Positions 34,865 to 44,690 are shown, counted from the first letter of the stretch. The stretch: 64,000 bases of DNA from Thermoflexus sp. (GCA_020724465.1 DYGX01000008.1:62001-126000); one strand, 5' to 3'. The notes: a model not told the origin generated them from the letters alone. Translations and numbers: made by a program.

Positions 34865-36082
34865 ATGACCACCGTCTTCACCCCGCTTATCGCCGAGCGC
34901 CAGCAGGGCTGGATCGCGCGCCGGCGCGATCTGCACCGCCATCCGGAGCTGGGCTTCCACGAAGTGCGGACGGCGGGGATCGTCGCTGCCGCGCTCAACC
35001 GGCTGGGCCTGGAAGTGCAGACCGGCGTCGGACAGACAGGTGTCGTCGGGCTGCTCGAAGGCGGGCGCGACGGCCCGACTGTGCTGGTTCGCGCCGACAT
35101 GGACGCGCTGCCGATCACCGAAGAAAACACCACCGACTACGCCTCGCAGACGCCCGGCGTGATGCACGCCTGCGGCCACGACGCCCACACCACAATCGCG
35201 CTGGCCGTCGCCGAGTTGCTCAGCGAGCGCCGCGCCGAGATCGCGGGCCGCGTCAAGTTCATCTTCCAGCCCGCCGAGGAACTGGGCCGCGGCGCAAACG
35301 CCATGATCGCCGATGGAGTGCTGGAACACCCCACGCCCGACGTCGCGCTGGGGCTGCACCTGTGGAACGAGTCACCCGTCGGCGTGCTGGCGCTGACCGC
35401 CGGACCCTTCATGGCCGGGGCGGGCGACTTTTCCATCCGCGTCGAGGGGCGCGGCGGGCACGGCGCGGCGCCGCACGAAACCCGCGATCCGATCGTGGCT
35501 GCCAGCGCCATCGTGTCCGCCCTGCAAACCGTCATCACGCGCAGCGTGCCCCCCGTCGAGCACGCCGTGATCTCGGTGACATCGTTTCAAGCCGGCACAG
35601 CCTTCAACGTGATCCCCTCGCGCGCCGAGCTGCGCGGCACGATTCGCATGTTCCGCCCGGAGATCCGCGCGCTGCTTGAGGCGCGGATGCGGGAGATCGC
35701 GCAGGGCGTCGCCGCCGCGCATGGCTGCACCGCCCAGCTGGAGATCCGCGATCTGATGCCGCCGGTCACCAACGATCCGGCTGTCACGGAGCGGCTGCGG
35801 CGTCTGTTCCGGCAGATGCGGCCCGATCTTGAGCAGGTAACGGATATGCACACCATGTTCGCCGAGGATATGGCCTACTTCCTGGATGCCGTGCCGGGTA
35901 CCTATTTCTTTGTCGGTTCGTCGAACCCGGCGCGCGGGCTGGACTATCCGCACCACCACCCACGTTTCGATTTCGACGAGGCGGTGATTCCTCTGGCCGT
36001 GGAGTTGATGGCCGCCGCCGTGGCATCCTATGTGCTGCCCGGCTACCCAGCGGCTGACGAAGCAGCAGCGAGCGCGAACTGA
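34865..36082 (+). CDS. M20 family amidohydrolase (hippurate/IAA-amino acid hydrolase-like)
   Basis: A 405-residue co-catalytic metallohydrolase. Metal and catalytic motifs are DMDALPITEE, HACGHDAHTTIAL, QPAEELGRGA and a C-terminal MFAEDMAYFLD, with the dimerisation lid GRGGHGAAPH between them. The family cleaves N-acyl amino acids and related amides. There is no signal peptide. Its stop overlaps the next gene's ATG (TGATG). Confidence 0.92.
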   Translation: MTTVFTPLIAERQQGWIARRRDLHRHPELGFHEVRTAGIVAAALNRLGLEVQTGVGQTGVVGLLEGGRDGPTVLVRADMDALPITEENTTDYASQTPGVMHACGHDAHTTIALAVAELLSERRAEIAGRVKFIFQPAEELGRGANAMIADGVLEHPTPDVALGLHLWNESPVGVLALTAGPFMAGAGDFSIRVEGRGGHGAAPHETRDPIVAASAIVSALQTVITRSVPPVEHAVISVTSFQAGTAFNVIPSRAELRGTIRMFRPEIRALLEARMREIAQGVAAAHGCTAQLEIRDLMPPVTNDPAVTERLRRLFRQMRPDLEQVTDMHTMFAEDMAYFLDAVPGTYFFVGSSNPARGLDYPHHHPRFDFDEAVIPLAVELMAAAVASYVLPGYPAADEAAASAN

Positions 36083-36768
36083 TGCCCCAGGTCAACATCT
36101 TCAGGTGGCGGCCGGGCAGCGGCTGGATCGTGCTTTCCGGCGGCGGGAGCTGGCTGGACGCCGACGTCCAGGCCATCGAGGCTGCCATGCTCACCCGCAC
36201 TCTCTCCCAGGCGCCGCTGGCGTACATCTGGGCCGCCAGCGACATTGAAACCGCCGACCACCATATGGACGCGCTGCGCGAGATGGGCGCCCGGACGGGA
36301 TATCTGGTCGATCTGGCGGGCGAGGGAGAAGACGCGCTCTACCAGCAGATCAGCGAGGCGGGCGTGATCATCCTCGGCGACGGCCCCCATCCCGAAATCC
36401 TGCGCGAAGGGCTGAGCGGCGCGGGACTGCGCGGGCTGGAAGAAGCCTTCAGCCAGGGCGCGACCATCTACGCGCCCGGCTCGACCGCCGCGCTCTTGGG
36501 CGCCGCCGTGGTCGAACGGGGCGCGCTGGTCGAGGGGTTTGGGTGGCTGGCGTCGGCGGTCGTTCTGCCCGGCTACACGCCCGACCAGGCCGCGGCGCTG
36601 CGCGAGTGGGTGCGCAGCATCCCCGAGGGCTACGGGTTGGGCTTGAGCCGCGGCGCGGGGATCGCCTTCGGGCCGCGGGGCGAGGTCGAGGTGCTGGGCA
36701 ACGGCGCTGTGACCGTCTCGCTCGGCCAGCATTATGATCCAGGGTTGCATCTCGCAGGGGAGACATAG
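36082..36768 (+). CDS. Hypothetical protein resembling the S51/cyanophycinase fold
   Basis: A 228-residue soluble protein. The pattern VIILGDGPHPEIL, then GLEEAFSQGATIYAPGSTAA, resembles the nucleophile elbow of S51 peptidases and cyanophycinases, where GTSAGA carries the serine. Here the elbow reads GSTAAL, so the catalytic Ser may be shifted or lost. No family is certain. It starts with TGATG coupling to the M20 gene, so translation is linked, and purA begins 5 bases after its stop. Confidence 0.72.
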   Translation: MPQVNIFRWRPGSGWIVLSGGGSWLDADVQAIEAAMLTRTLSQAPLAYIWAASDIETADHHMDALREMGARTGYLVDLAGEGEDALYQQISEAGVIILGDGPHPEILREGLSGAGLRGLEEAFSQGATIYAPGSTAALLGAAVVERGALVEGFGWLASAVVLPGYTPDQAAALREWVRSIPEGYGLGLSRGAGIAFGPRGEVEVLGNGAVTVSLGQHYDPGLHLAGET

Positions 36769-36772
36769 CACA

Positions 36773-38059
36773 ATGCCAGCGACGATTCTGGTAGGCGCGC
36801 AGTGGGGCGACGAAGGCAAAGGGCGCATCGCCGACTGGCTGGCGCGCGACGCCGACGCGGTGGCCCGCTATGCCGGGGGCGACAACGCCGGGCACACCGT
36901 CAGCGTTGGCGGGCAGACCTTCCAACTGCATCTGGTGCCGTCGGGCGTGATTCACCCGCATGTGCGCTGCATCCTCGGCAGCGGCATGGTGATCAACCCG
37001 ATCCGGCTGGTGCACGAGCTGAGGCTGCTCGACGAGCGGGGGATCGACATCTCGCCGGAGCGGATCCATGTCAGCCTGCGCGCGCACGTGATCGTCCCCG
37101 CGCACCTGGAGCTGGATGGGGCGCGCGAGCGGGCGCTGGGCAAGGCGTCGCTCGGCACGACGCGGCGCGGCATCGGCCCGGCCTATCAGGACAAGGCCGC
37201 CCGCACCGGCCTGCTGGTGGCGGATATGCTCGACCCGGACCGCTTTGCCGCGCGCGTGCAGCGTGCCACCGAAGACGCCGCCCATCTGCTGAGCGCGCAG
37301 TACGGCCTGGAATCGACCACCACCGGCGATCTTGGGCTGGAGTACGGCCAGGCGGCGGCGTTTCTGCGCCCTTACCTGGCCGATACGGTCGCCATCGTGC
37401 ACGATTTGCTGGAATCCGGCGGGCGGCTGCTGTGCGAGGGCGCGCAGGGCACGCTGCTCGATCTCGATCACGGCCACTATCCCTACGTCACCAGTTCGTC
37501 GCCGATTGCCGGGGGCGCGCTGACCGGGCTGGGCTTCGGCCCGCGCCAGGTCGACCGGGTGATCGGCGTCGCCAAAGCCTATGCCACGCGGGTGGGTGGC
37601 GGCCCGTTCCCCACCGAGCAAAACAACCCGACCGGCGACCGGCTGCGCGCCACTGGACGCGAATATGGCACGACCACCGGCCGCCCGCGCCGCTGCGGCT
37701 GGCTGGATGCAGTCGCCCTACGCTACGCCGCGCGCGTCAACGGCTTCACCGAGCTGATCCTCACCAAACTCGATGTGCTGACCGGCTTTGATCCGCTCGC
37801 GCTCGCCACCGCCTACGACCTGCCGGACGGGCGAACGCAGACGCTGCCGATCCATACCGGGACGTTCGAGCAGGCCGTGCCGGTGTACGAGACGCTGCCC
37901 GGCTGGACCGACGACCTCGGCGGGGTGCGCTGCTTCGAGGACCTGCCCGCAGCGGCGCAAGCCTACGTGCAGCGTGTCGAGGCGCTGGCCGGCGTGCCCG
38001 TCTCGCTCATCAGCGTCGGTCCGGAGCGCGAGCAGGCGATCGAGCGCACCAGGAGTTAA
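36773..38059 (+). CDS. purA: Adenylosuccinate synthetase
   Basis: A 428-residue enzyme joining IMP and aspartate with GTP in AMP synthesis. The P-loop is VGAQWGDEGKGR, followed by GDNAGHTV. Further motifs are LGTTRRGIGPAY, EGAQGTLLDLDHG and YPYVTSSS. The catalytic Asp and His lie in WGDEG and NAGH. ATG 36773 has AGGGGAG before it; the 13 extra codons upstream overlap the previous gene in another frame. Confidence 0.96.
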   Translation: MPATILVGAQWGDEGKGRIADWLARDADAVARYAGGDNAGHTVSVGGQTFQLHLVPSGVIHPHVRCILGSGMVINPIRLVHELRLLDERGIDISPERIHVSLRAHVIVPAHLELDGARERALGKASLGTTRRGIGPAYQDKAARTGLLVADMLDPDRFAARVQRATEDAAHLLSAQYGLESTTTGDLGLEYGQAAAFLRPYLADTVAIVHDLLESGGRLLCEGAQGTLLDLDHGHYPYVTSSSPIAGGALTGLGFGPRQVDRVIGVAKAYATRVGGGPFPTEQNNPTGDRLRATGREYGTTTGRPRRCGWLDAVALRYAARVNGFTELILTKLDVLTGFDPLALATAYDLPDGRTQTLPIHTGTFEQAVPVYETLPGWTDDLGGVRCFEDLPAAAQAYVQRVEALAGVPVSLISVGPEREQAIERTRS

Positions 38060-38061
38060 GC

Positions 38062-38970
38062 ATGGCCGATCGGGCAGCCGCCAACCACACCTACGCCTCG
38101 CGCTACGAGTCACCGGTGGACACGCCGCCGCGCCGCGTGGTGTCGCTGGTGCCCAGCATGACCGAAACGCTCTTTGACCTCGACCTGGGCAGCCGTCTGA
38201 TCGCCATCACCGATTACTGCACGCGCCCGCCGGGGGCGCTCGATCATCTGCCGCGCGTCGGCGGGACCAAAAACCCGGACTGCGACCAGATCATCGCGCT
38301 GGCGCCGGACCTGGTGATTGTGAGCGACGAGGAGAACCGCCGCGAGGACGCGGAAACGCTGCGCGCCGCCGGGCTGGCGCTGTGGGTCACCGGCCCGCGC
38401 AGCCTGTTTGAGACGCTCAATCTGCTGTGGAGCGTGATGTACATCTTCGACCACCCGGTGATGGTCCCGCGCGTGCGCGAGATCGAGCGCGCCTACGACT
38501 ACACGCTCAGCGCGTCGCAGGCCATCGAGCCGGTGCGCGTCTTTGCCCCAATCTGGCGCGACCCGTGGATGACGTTCAACCGCGACACCTACGCCCACGA
38601 CGTGCTGCGGGTGTGCGGCGGCGCGAACGTCTTCGCCGACCGCGAGCGCCGCTTCCCGCTGGCCGCCGACCTGGGCCAGGCCGATCCGCTGCCGGACGAC
38701 GATCCGCGTGTGGCCGGGCGCGACCGCCGCTACCCGCGCGTGACGCTGGACGAGATCATCGCGGCGCAGCCCGAGGTGGTGCTGCTGCCCGACGAGCCAT
38801 ACCCGTTCGGCGAAGACGCCGCCGACCTGTTCGCAGCGCTCGACATTCCCGCCGCGCGAACCGGTCGCATTCACCGCGTCGACGGCAGCCTGCTCACCTG
38901 GCCGGGCACGCGCGCCGCCTACGCACTGCGCGACCTGCCCCCCCTTCTGATGCCCGAATCCGGGGCGTGA
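38062..38970 (+). CDS. Helical-backbone metal receptor (BtuF-like) without signal peptide
   Basis: A 302-residue protein of the class III substrate-binding fold. It reads RRVVSLVPSMTETLFDL, GTKNPDCDQIIALAPDLVIV and, in the second lobe, EIIAAQPEVVLLPDEPYPFG, joined by the long backbone helix of the family. Family proteins bind cobalamin, haem or siderophores and normally are secreted or lipid-anchored. Here the ATG, with AGGAG before it and 2 bases after purA, gives no signal peptide or lipobox. No ABC permease is adjacent. It may be a cytoplasmic binding protein. Confidence 0.85.
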   Translation: MADRAAANHTYASRYESPVDTPPRRVVSLVPSMTETLFDLDLGSRLIAITDYCTRPPGALDHLPRVGGTKNPDCDQIIALAPDLVIVSDEENRREDAETLRAAGLALWVTGPRSLFETLNLLWSVMYIFDHPVMVPRVREIERAYDYTLSASQAIEPVRVFAPIWRDPWMTFNRDTYAHDVLRVCGGANVFADRERRFPLAADLGQADPLPDDDPRVAGRDRRYPRVTLDEIIAAQPEVVLLPDEPYPFGEDAADLFAALDIPAARTGRIHRVDGSLLTWPGTRAAYALRDLPPLLMPESGA

Positions 38971-39072
38971 CCCGACATCCGCGCGATCCATTGAATAGAC
39001 CGCCAGGCGAGACGGAGCAAGGAATGATCGAGACGGGCGGCGGGTGGAGCGCCCTGTCGGCGGCGCGCCGCG

Positions 39073-40065
39073 CTATTTGTCCTCGGCCTGCTCGTGCGAG
39101 AACCACTCGAAGCTAAGCGGGAGCCAGCGGCGGCTGCGCGTCACCACGATGGGCAGGGCTTTGGGCATCAGGTCGGCGACGATGGGCGTCGTGCCAAGCG
39201 GATCGCCGTCGATCTGGGTTGGCTCTGGGGTGCGGGTGTCGATCACAATCCGCTTGCGCGCGGAGAAGTAGATAATCGACTCCGGGGGAAAGCCGCTGCC
39301 GGCGACCAGATTCGTGACGCTATTGAACACGCGTCCCGGATTGAGTGGGCGCAGCACCCCCGCGTAGAGCAATCCGTCGTCGGGCTGGATCGCTTCGTTG
39401 ATAACTGAGATACCGTTGATCCAGGTCAGCGCGCCGGTCGCCGTGATGAACGCCATGATGCCCTCGACGCTGATCGGCGGCTGGCCGTCGAGCGAGATCA
39501 GGTATTCGATCACCCGCGTCTGGCGCAGCGAGCGCAGGCCCGAAATGCCGTAGGCCAGGATGCCCAGGCGGTCTTTATCCTCGCGGGTGACGTTGTAGGC
39601 CACCTCGGCCTCAAACCCGGTCGAGACGCGCAGCACCGAGCAGCGATCGCCGACTTTCGCCAGGTCGATGCGGCGCAGCAGGCCCGGCCCCAGCGCCAGC
39701 TTCAGCGCGGCGTCCAGCCGGTGGGGCAGGCCCAGAAAGCCGGATACCACGTTGCCGGTGCCCACCGGCACCCACGAGAACGGCAGGATATCGCGCCCAA
39801 GCGCCCGGTGCGCGCCGGATACGCCGTCCATCAACGTGCCGTCGCCCCCGGCAACCAGGATGCGGTCCGCGCCGTTGGCGACCCCCTCGCGGATCGCGGA
39901 CGCGAAATCAAAGTCGGGTGTGGTGACGTGCAGGGTGATCCGCGGTGTGGTGACCTGCGAGAGGCGCTCGATAACCTCTTTGCCCCGTTTCGACCCCGCC
40001 GCCGGATTGACAATGGCCAGAACGTGCTGCGGCGCGTCAATCGGAGTCAGTTGGCTCTGCGTCAT
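39073..40065 (-). CDS. Diacylglycerol/lipid kinase family protein
   Basis: A 330-residue DagK-fold protein. It has NPAAGSKRG near the N-terminus, the catalytic-loop motif VAGGDGTLMDGVSG and PVGTGNVVSGFLG. The C-terminal beta domain is complete. Members phosphorylate diacylglycerol or sphingoid lipids, or make related polyprenyl products. The substrate is unknown here. The open frame to 40467 was cut at ATG 40065 because the upstream portion is a shadow of a Thr/Pro-rich gene. A TATACT -10-like element lies about 35 bases upstream (40104-40099). Confidence 0.88.
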   Translation of the reverse strand: MTQSQLTPIDAPQHVLAIVNPAAGSKRGKEVIERLSQVTTPRITLHVTTPDFDFASAIREGVANGADRILVAGGDGTLMDGVSGAHRALGRDILPFSWVPVGTGNVVSGFLGLPHRLDAALKLALGPGLLRRIDLAKVGDRCSVLRVSTGFEAEVAYNVTREDKDRLGILAYGISGLRSLRQTRVIEYLISLDGQPPISVEGIMAFITATGALTWINGISVINEAIQPDDGLLYAGVLRPLNPGRVFNSVTNLVAGSGFPPESIIYFSARKRIVIDTRTPEPTQIDGDPLGTTPIVADLMPKALPIVVTRSRRWLPLSFEWFSHEQAEDK

Positions 40066-40157
40066 AAGGATGTCCCACCCCTCTGTCGTGCGATCTTCAG
40101 TATACCCGTTTTTACGTTTGTCGTGGGAATTCTGTCGCACGGCAGGCTGCCGCCGCC

Positions 40158-40814
40158 TCAGATGATCACCTGAGGCAGCGTCGGCAGCGGGGTGAGCGTT
40201 GGCGTGGCAGTCGGCGGGGTGGCGGGGTCGGGCGTGTCGGTGAAAGTTGGCGTCAGTGTCGGTGTGGGGGTCAGCACCGGGCCGGGCGTGTCGGACGGCG
40301 TCGGCGTGATGGTCGGCAGCGGCGTAAAGGTGCGTGTGGGGGTGGGGGTCGGGTTGACGGCCTTGATCACACTCTCGTGCATGTAGACGATGTCGCGGAA
40401 CGCACCTTCGGGATTCAGCTCGACGACGTACCACTCCGGGTTGTCTTTCGAGCGCTCGTAGACGCAAACGCGCGTCCCGAAGGGCAGGCTATCGCGCGCG
40501 GGGCACAAGTCATTATCCTCGCTGGGACACTGGCGATAACGCGCGCGCTCGGCCGTCACCTCGAACCACTGACAGGGGGGCAGCGGCGTATACGTGGCGA
40601 ACCCGGCCACCGTCGGCAGCGCGCTCAGCCCATCCGGCACGCTCCGGGCGGTGCCGGTCGCCAGCGCCTGCCGCGTGACCTGCGCGGTGATGTTGCCTTG
40701 ATCCTGGAAAAACCGCAGCATCCCGGTCCAGACGTAGTACCCGCCGAAGACGATCAGCGCGCCGATCAGAACGATCAGCACAGGTGATGGACCAGATGAC
40801 CGGTAATGAGACAT
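40158..40814 (-). CDS. Single-pass membrane protein with SH3-like domain and Thr/Pro tail
   Basis: A 218-residue protein. One membrane helix near the N-terminus (VLIVLIGALIVFGGYYVWTG) anchors it with the rest outside. Residues 75-150 look like a small SH3-type domain (WFEVTAERARYRQCPSEDND through SLPFGTRVCVYERS), with Cys residues that may form disulfides. From about residue 152 the chain is a Thr/Pro-rich low-complexity tail (TPTPTRTFTPLP and similar), the same kind of linker seen in the LysM proteins here. Function unknown. Confidence 0.82.
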   Translation of the reverse strand: MSHYRSSGPSPVLIVLIGALIVFGGYYVWTGMLRFFQDQGNITAQVTRQALATGTARSVPDGLSALPTVAGFATYTPLPPCQWFEVTAERARYRQCPSEDNDLCPARDSLPFGTRVCVYERSKDNPEWYVVELNPEGAFRDIVYMHESVIKAVNPTPTPTRTFTPLPTITPTPSDTPGPVLTPTPTLTPTFTDTPDPATPPTATPTLTPLPTLPQVII

Positions 40815-40971
40815 CGTGCCAGGCGTACGATCCGGCTGTCAGAGCGCGCGTCACGCGAAGAACCCGTGGGACCGCGCCCCAACCCCCCTGCTGAGGCGCC
40901 ACACCAGTTCAACAATAACCGAAGTCCGCTGCGGACACAAAGACGCTTGCCCGCCGCCTGGGCGGCGTTTC

Positions 40972-41361
40972 TTATTCTACCGCCAGCAGCCCTTCGATAG
41001 TCGCCAGCAGCGCCCGGACGTCGAACGGCTTGCGGACCACGCCGTCCGCACCCGCCGCCTGAGCCTGCTCGCCACCGGCCGTGTCGTCCAGCGCCGTGAC
41101 CATCAAGACCGGGATGTTCCGGGTCGCTTCATTCTGCTTAAGGCGCCGGCAGGTTTCGTAGCCGTCCATCAGCGGCATGTTGACATCGAGCATGATCAGG
41201 TGCGGCGGGGTCTGCGCGACCTGCACCAACGCCTGCTCGCCGCTGTTGGCTTCCTGCACCTCGTAGCCGGCGCGCTTAAGATAGGCGCGCAGCATTTCGC
41301 GGTTCGCCCACTCGTCGTCGACCACCAGGATGATCCCTTTGCCCGGCGAGTCCATGCTCAT
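40972..41361 (-). CDS. Response regulator receiver
   Basis: A 129-residue receiver with ILVVDDEWANREML, phosphoacceptor Asp59 in LIMLDVNMPLMDGYE and the conserved Lys in VRKPFDVRAL. There is no output domain. The ATG at 41361 overlaps the stop of the upstream deoxynucleoside kinase (ATGA) behind GGGGGAG, so the two are coupled. No kinase is adjacent. Confidence 0.9.
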   Translation of the reverse strand: MSMDSPGKGIILVVDDEWANREMLRAYLKRAGYEVQEANSGEQALVQVAQTPPHLIMLDVNMPLMDGYETCRRLKQNEATRNIPVLMVTALDDTAGGEQAQAAGADGVVRKPFDVRALLATIEGLLAVE

Positions 41362-41975
41362 CGCGCTCCCCCAGGCACAGCGTCCAGAAGCTGGCGCAGC
41401 ACGTCTTCCGGATCCCACGCGCGCAGGCCGTCCAGCACGATCACCGGCTGCTCGGTCGCCGGGTTCAGCAGCCAGGCGTCGTGCTGCGCTTCAAGCTGCC
41501 GCAAATAGTCCAGCGAGACGGCGACTTCTTCGGCGCGGGCGCGGACCTGCAAGCGCCGGTAGCATTCTTCCGCCGGGGTGCGCAGGTAGAGAATCGCGTC
41601 GGGGCGGGGCACCACCGCCGAGGCATACTCCCAGAACTGCAGGTAGACGCCCCACTCGGTCTCGTCGAGCAAGCCGTGCTCGTAGAGGTTCTTGGCGAAG
41701 ACATAGCGGTCGCAGTAGATCGACCGCTCGAAGACCGAGTTGGCGCCGGGCTGGTGTTGTGCCATCGCCCTGGCCCGTGTCACGAACGCCCCGATCTGCA
41801 TGGTGAACGCCCAGCGCGGCGTGTCGGTGTAGAAGCGTTCCAGCAGGTTCGCCGCGTATCCCGTCTGCCACTGCGCCAGCGGTTCCGGGATGAACGTAAA
41901 ATGTTGGCTGGCGGCCAGCCGCTCACCGAGGGTTGTCTTGCCAGCCGCGATGTTTCCCTCAAGAAGAACCAGCAT
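41358..41975 (-). CDS. Deoxynucleoside kinase
   Basis: A 205-residue dNK-type kinase for salvage of deoxynucleosides. P-loop LLEGNIAAGKTTLGERLAA, substrate-binding FIPEPLAQW, the ERS motif FERSIYCDRYVF and the LID region ECYRRLQVRARAEE are all present. Specificity (deoxyadenosine, deoxyguanosine or thymidine) is not clear from sequence. Its stop overlaps the receiver gene start by 4 bases, an unusual pairing. Confidence 0.92.
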   Translation of the reverse strand: MLVLLEGNIAAGKTTLGERLAASQHFTFIPEPLAQWQTGYAANLLERFYTDTPRWAFTMQIGAFVTRARAMAQHQPGANSVFERSIYCDRYVFAKNLYEHGLLDETEWGVYLQFWEYASAVVPRPDAILYLRTPAEECYRRLQVRARAEEVAVSLDYLRQLEAQHDAWLLNPATEQPVIVLDGLRAWDPEDVLRQLLDAVPGGAR

Positions 41976-42116
41976 CCTTCACCCTCTCCACCCGACACGC
42001 GCGCCGGCGAGAAAGCCTTCCCGCCGGCGGCACAGGCCTGTGAGGCAGCAGACTGTCTCTGGTGCGGATTGTACGAAACTCTACGGCGCCCTGCCAGCCG
42101 TGTTTCGCCCGCCGGG

Positions 42117-42866
42117 CTAGCTCTTCGCTTCGCCGGCCTGCCCGACGTCGCGCCCGCCGCGCAGGATCGCCAGCTTGACCTCGCCAATGGCGCGCGTCAC
42201 CTCGATCCCGCGCGGACAGGCGCTGGTGCAGTTGAAGATCGTCCGGCAGCGCCACACGCCGTCCGGGTCGGCCATGATCTTCAGACGCTCATCGGTCGCC
42301 TGGTCGCGGTCGTCGAAAATAAAGCGGTGCGCCTGGACGATCGCCTGCGGGCCGACGTAGTCGCCATTGGCCCAGAAGCTGGGACAGGCCGCCGTGCAGC
42401 AGGCGCACAGGATACACTTGGTCGTGTCGTCGTAGCGCGCGCGGGCTTCCGGGCTTTGCAGGCGCTCGCGGCCATCGGCGGGCGGCGGGCTGTCGTTGAC
42501 AAGATAGGGCATCACCTGGCGAAAGTGAGCGAAGAACGGCTCCATATCCACCACCAGGTCCTTGATCACCGGCAGGCCCAGGATCGGCTCGACCTGAATT
42601 TTGATGTGGTCGCCTTCGCCCAGGCGCATGACCAGCTCTTTGCAGGCCAGCCGGTTGACGCCGTTGATCCGCATCGCGTCCGAGCCGCAGATGCCGTGCG
42701 CGCACGAGCGGCGAAAGGCCAGCGTGCCGTCCTGCTCCCACTTGACACGGTGCAACAGCTCCAGGACGCGGTCGTTCGGCTCGCAGTTGTCGAGTGTATA
42801 CTCGCCCCAATAGGGCTTCCGGTCTGTTTCCGGGTTAAAACGCCGGATGCGCAGTGTGACCCGCAT
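42117..42866 (-). CDS. sdhB: Succinate dehydrogenase/fumarate reductase iron-sulfur subunit
   Basis: A 249-residue subunit with the three clusters. The 2Fe-2S site is RRSCAHGICGSDAM with a later Cys (RLACKEL). The other clusters are in CILCACCTAACPSFW and CTSACPRGIEVTRAIGEVK. It carries electrons from SdhA to the membrane quinone site. It follows sdhA by 24 bases and is last in the sdhCD-A-B operon. Confidence 0.95.
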   Translation of the reverse strand: MRVTLRIRRFNPETDRKPYWGEYTLDNCEPNDRVLELLHRVKWEQDGTLAFRRSCAHGICGSDAMRINGVNRLACKELVMRLGEGDHIKIQVEPILGLPVIKDLVVDMEPFFAHFRQVMPYLVNDSPPPADGRERLQSPEARARYDDTTKCILCACCTAACPSFWANGDYVGPQAIVQAHRFIFDDRDQATDERLKIMADPDGVWRCRTIFNCTSACPRGIEVTRAIGEVKLAILRGGRDVGQAGEAKS

Positions 42867-42890
42867 GGTTGTCCTCTCCGTTGGTGCGCC

Positions 42891-44690
42891 CTAGTAGACT
42901 CGCTCTTTTGGCTTGAAGCGAGGATCTTTCTCGGCGAGCGACATATCGACCGCCTTGCTATGATCAAGCCGGATTCCGCCATCGTCCGTTGGGTAGGCGA
43001 GGGTGTGAACCAGCCAGTTCTCGTCGTCGCGCTGGGGATAGTCCTCGCGCGAGTGCGCGCCGCGGCTCTCGGTGCGGGCCAGCGCGCTGACCGCCGTCAC
43101 CTCGGCGATGTCCAGCAGGCAGCCCAACTCCCAGGCTTCCAGCATATCGGTGTTGAAACGTTTGCCCCGGTCGTCGATGGCAAGATCGGTCTTGTATTCT
43201 TCCTTGAGCCGGCGCACCCCGTCGATCGCCTGCTGGATCCCCTCGGCGGTGCGGAAGACGCCGACATGATCCATCATCAGGTGCTGCATCTCGGAACGAA
43301 TCTCATATGCTTTGCGCTTGCCGCTGGCCTGGCGGATGCGCTCCAGCTCCGCCGCCACTTCCCCGGCCGGGTCGTCCGGCAGAGGCAGCCAGTCCGCCCC
43401 CTTGCAGTATTCGACCATGTGCATCCCCGACAGCCGCCCGAACACGATCAGGTCGGTCAGGCTGTTGGTCCCCAGCCGGTTCGCGCCGTGGACGCTCACG
43501 CAGGCGCATTCGCCTGCCGCGTACAGGCCGGGCATGGGCGTGCGCTGCGCGTCGACGATCACGCGCCCGTCAAGGTCGGTGGGGATGCCCCCCATGCCGT
43601 AGTGCGCGGTCGGCTGAACTGGCATCGGCTCCTTGACCGGGTCGACACCCAGATACGTGCGGCACAGCTCCAGAATTTCCGGCAGCTTGGTTTCCAGATA
43701 TTCGGCGGTGATGCGCCGGTCTTCCCCGGCCTCGGCCAGATAGCGGTTGACCGTTTCGGGCGTGACGTCCAGGTGGACGTAGCGCCGGCCCTTGATCCCG
43801 CGCCCGGCCTGGATCTCCAGGTAGATCGCGCGGGAAATGACATCGCGGCTGGCGAGGTCCTTGACGTGCGGCGCGTAGCGTTCCATAAAGCGCTCGCCCC
43901 GGTCGTTGATCAGGACGCCGCCCTCGCCGCGGATGCCCTCGGTCAGCAGGATGCCCATGCGGTAGATGCCGGTGGGATGGAACTGGAAGAACTCCATATC
44001 CTGCATCGGAATCCCGCGCCGAAATGTGATGGCGTTGCCGTCGCCGGTGAGCGTGTGCGCGTTGCTGGTCACTTCCCAGACACGCCCCCAGCCGCCGGTG
44101 GCGAACAGCACCGCCTTGCTGTGGAAGATATGCAGCTCGCCGTCGTCGATGTTGACCGCGACCACCCCCGCGATGCCGTCGCCGCTGCGGATGAGATCCA
44201 CGACGTGATACTCGTCGAAGAAGGTCACGTCGTTTTTGATGCACTGCTGATAGAGCGTCTGCAAAATCATATGGCCGGTGCGGTCGGCGGCGTGGCACGC
44301 GCGCCGGACCAGCTTCTCGCCAAACCCAGAGGTGTGGCCGCCAAAGCGCCGCTGCGCGATGCGCCCATCGGGCGTGCGGTCGAACGGCAGGCCGAGGTGC
44401 TCCAGCTCGATCACGGCGTCGATGGCCTGCTCGGCCAGCAGCAGCGCCGCGTCCTGATCGGCCAGATAGTCGCCCCCTTTGACCGTGTCGAAGGCGTGGT
44501 AAAGCGGGCTATCTTCTTCCACGTTGCCCAGCGCCGCGCCGATGCCCCCCTGCGCGGTCCCGGTGTGCGAGCGGGTAGGATACAGCTTGCTGATCACGGC
44601 CGTCTTGACCCCGCGCGACGCGTACAGCGCCGCCATCAGGCCGGCCCCGCCCGCCCCGACGATCACTGCGTCATACTGATGTTTCTGCAT
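42891..44690 (-). CDS. sdhA: Succinate dehydrogenase/fumarate reductase flavoprotein subunit
   Basis: A 599-residue FAD subunit. The nucleotide fold is [16 protein letters not shown]. The FAD-attachment site [16 protein letters not shown] has the histidine that binds FAD covalently. Active-site residues lie in [10 protein letters not shown] and [14 protein letters not shown]. The ATG at 44690, with GAGGGA before it, is preferred over an in-frame TTG at 44702. It comes between sdhCD and sdhB on one transcript. Confidence 0.95.
   Translation of the reverse strand: MQKHQYDAVIVGAGGAGLMAALYASRGVKTAVISKLYPTRSHTGTAQGGIGAALGNVEEDSPLYHAFDTVKGGDYLADQDAALLLAEQAIDAVIELEHLGLPFDRTPDGRIAQRRFGGHTSGFGEKLVRRACHAADRTGHMILQTLYQQCIKNDVTFFDEYHVVDLIRSGDGIAGVVAVNIDDGELHIFHSKAVLFATGGWGRVWEVTSNAHTLTGDGNAITFRRGIPMQDMEFFQFHPTGIYRMGILLTEGIRGEGGVLINDRGERFMERYAPHVKDLASRDVISRAIYLEIQAGRGIKGRRYVHLDVTPETVNRYLAEAGEDRRITAEYLETKLPEILELCRTYLGVDPVKEPMPVQPTAHYGMGGIPTDLDGRVIVDAQRTPMPGLYAAGECACVSVHGANRLGTNSLTDLIVFGRLSGMHMVEYCKGADWLPLPDDPAGEVAAELERIRQASGKRKAYEIRSEMQHLMMDHVGVFRTAEGIQQAIDGVRRLKEEYKTDLAIDDRGKRFNTDMLEAWELGCLLDIAEVTAVSALARTESRGAHSREDYPQRDDENWLVHTLAYPTDDGGIRLDHSKAVDMSLAEKDPRFKPKERVY

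Noticed and set aside
39073-40467. Long version of the lipid kinase frame
   Set aside because: Residues before ATG 40065 are His/Pro/Arg-rich shadow of the Thr/Pro repeat gene on the same strand.
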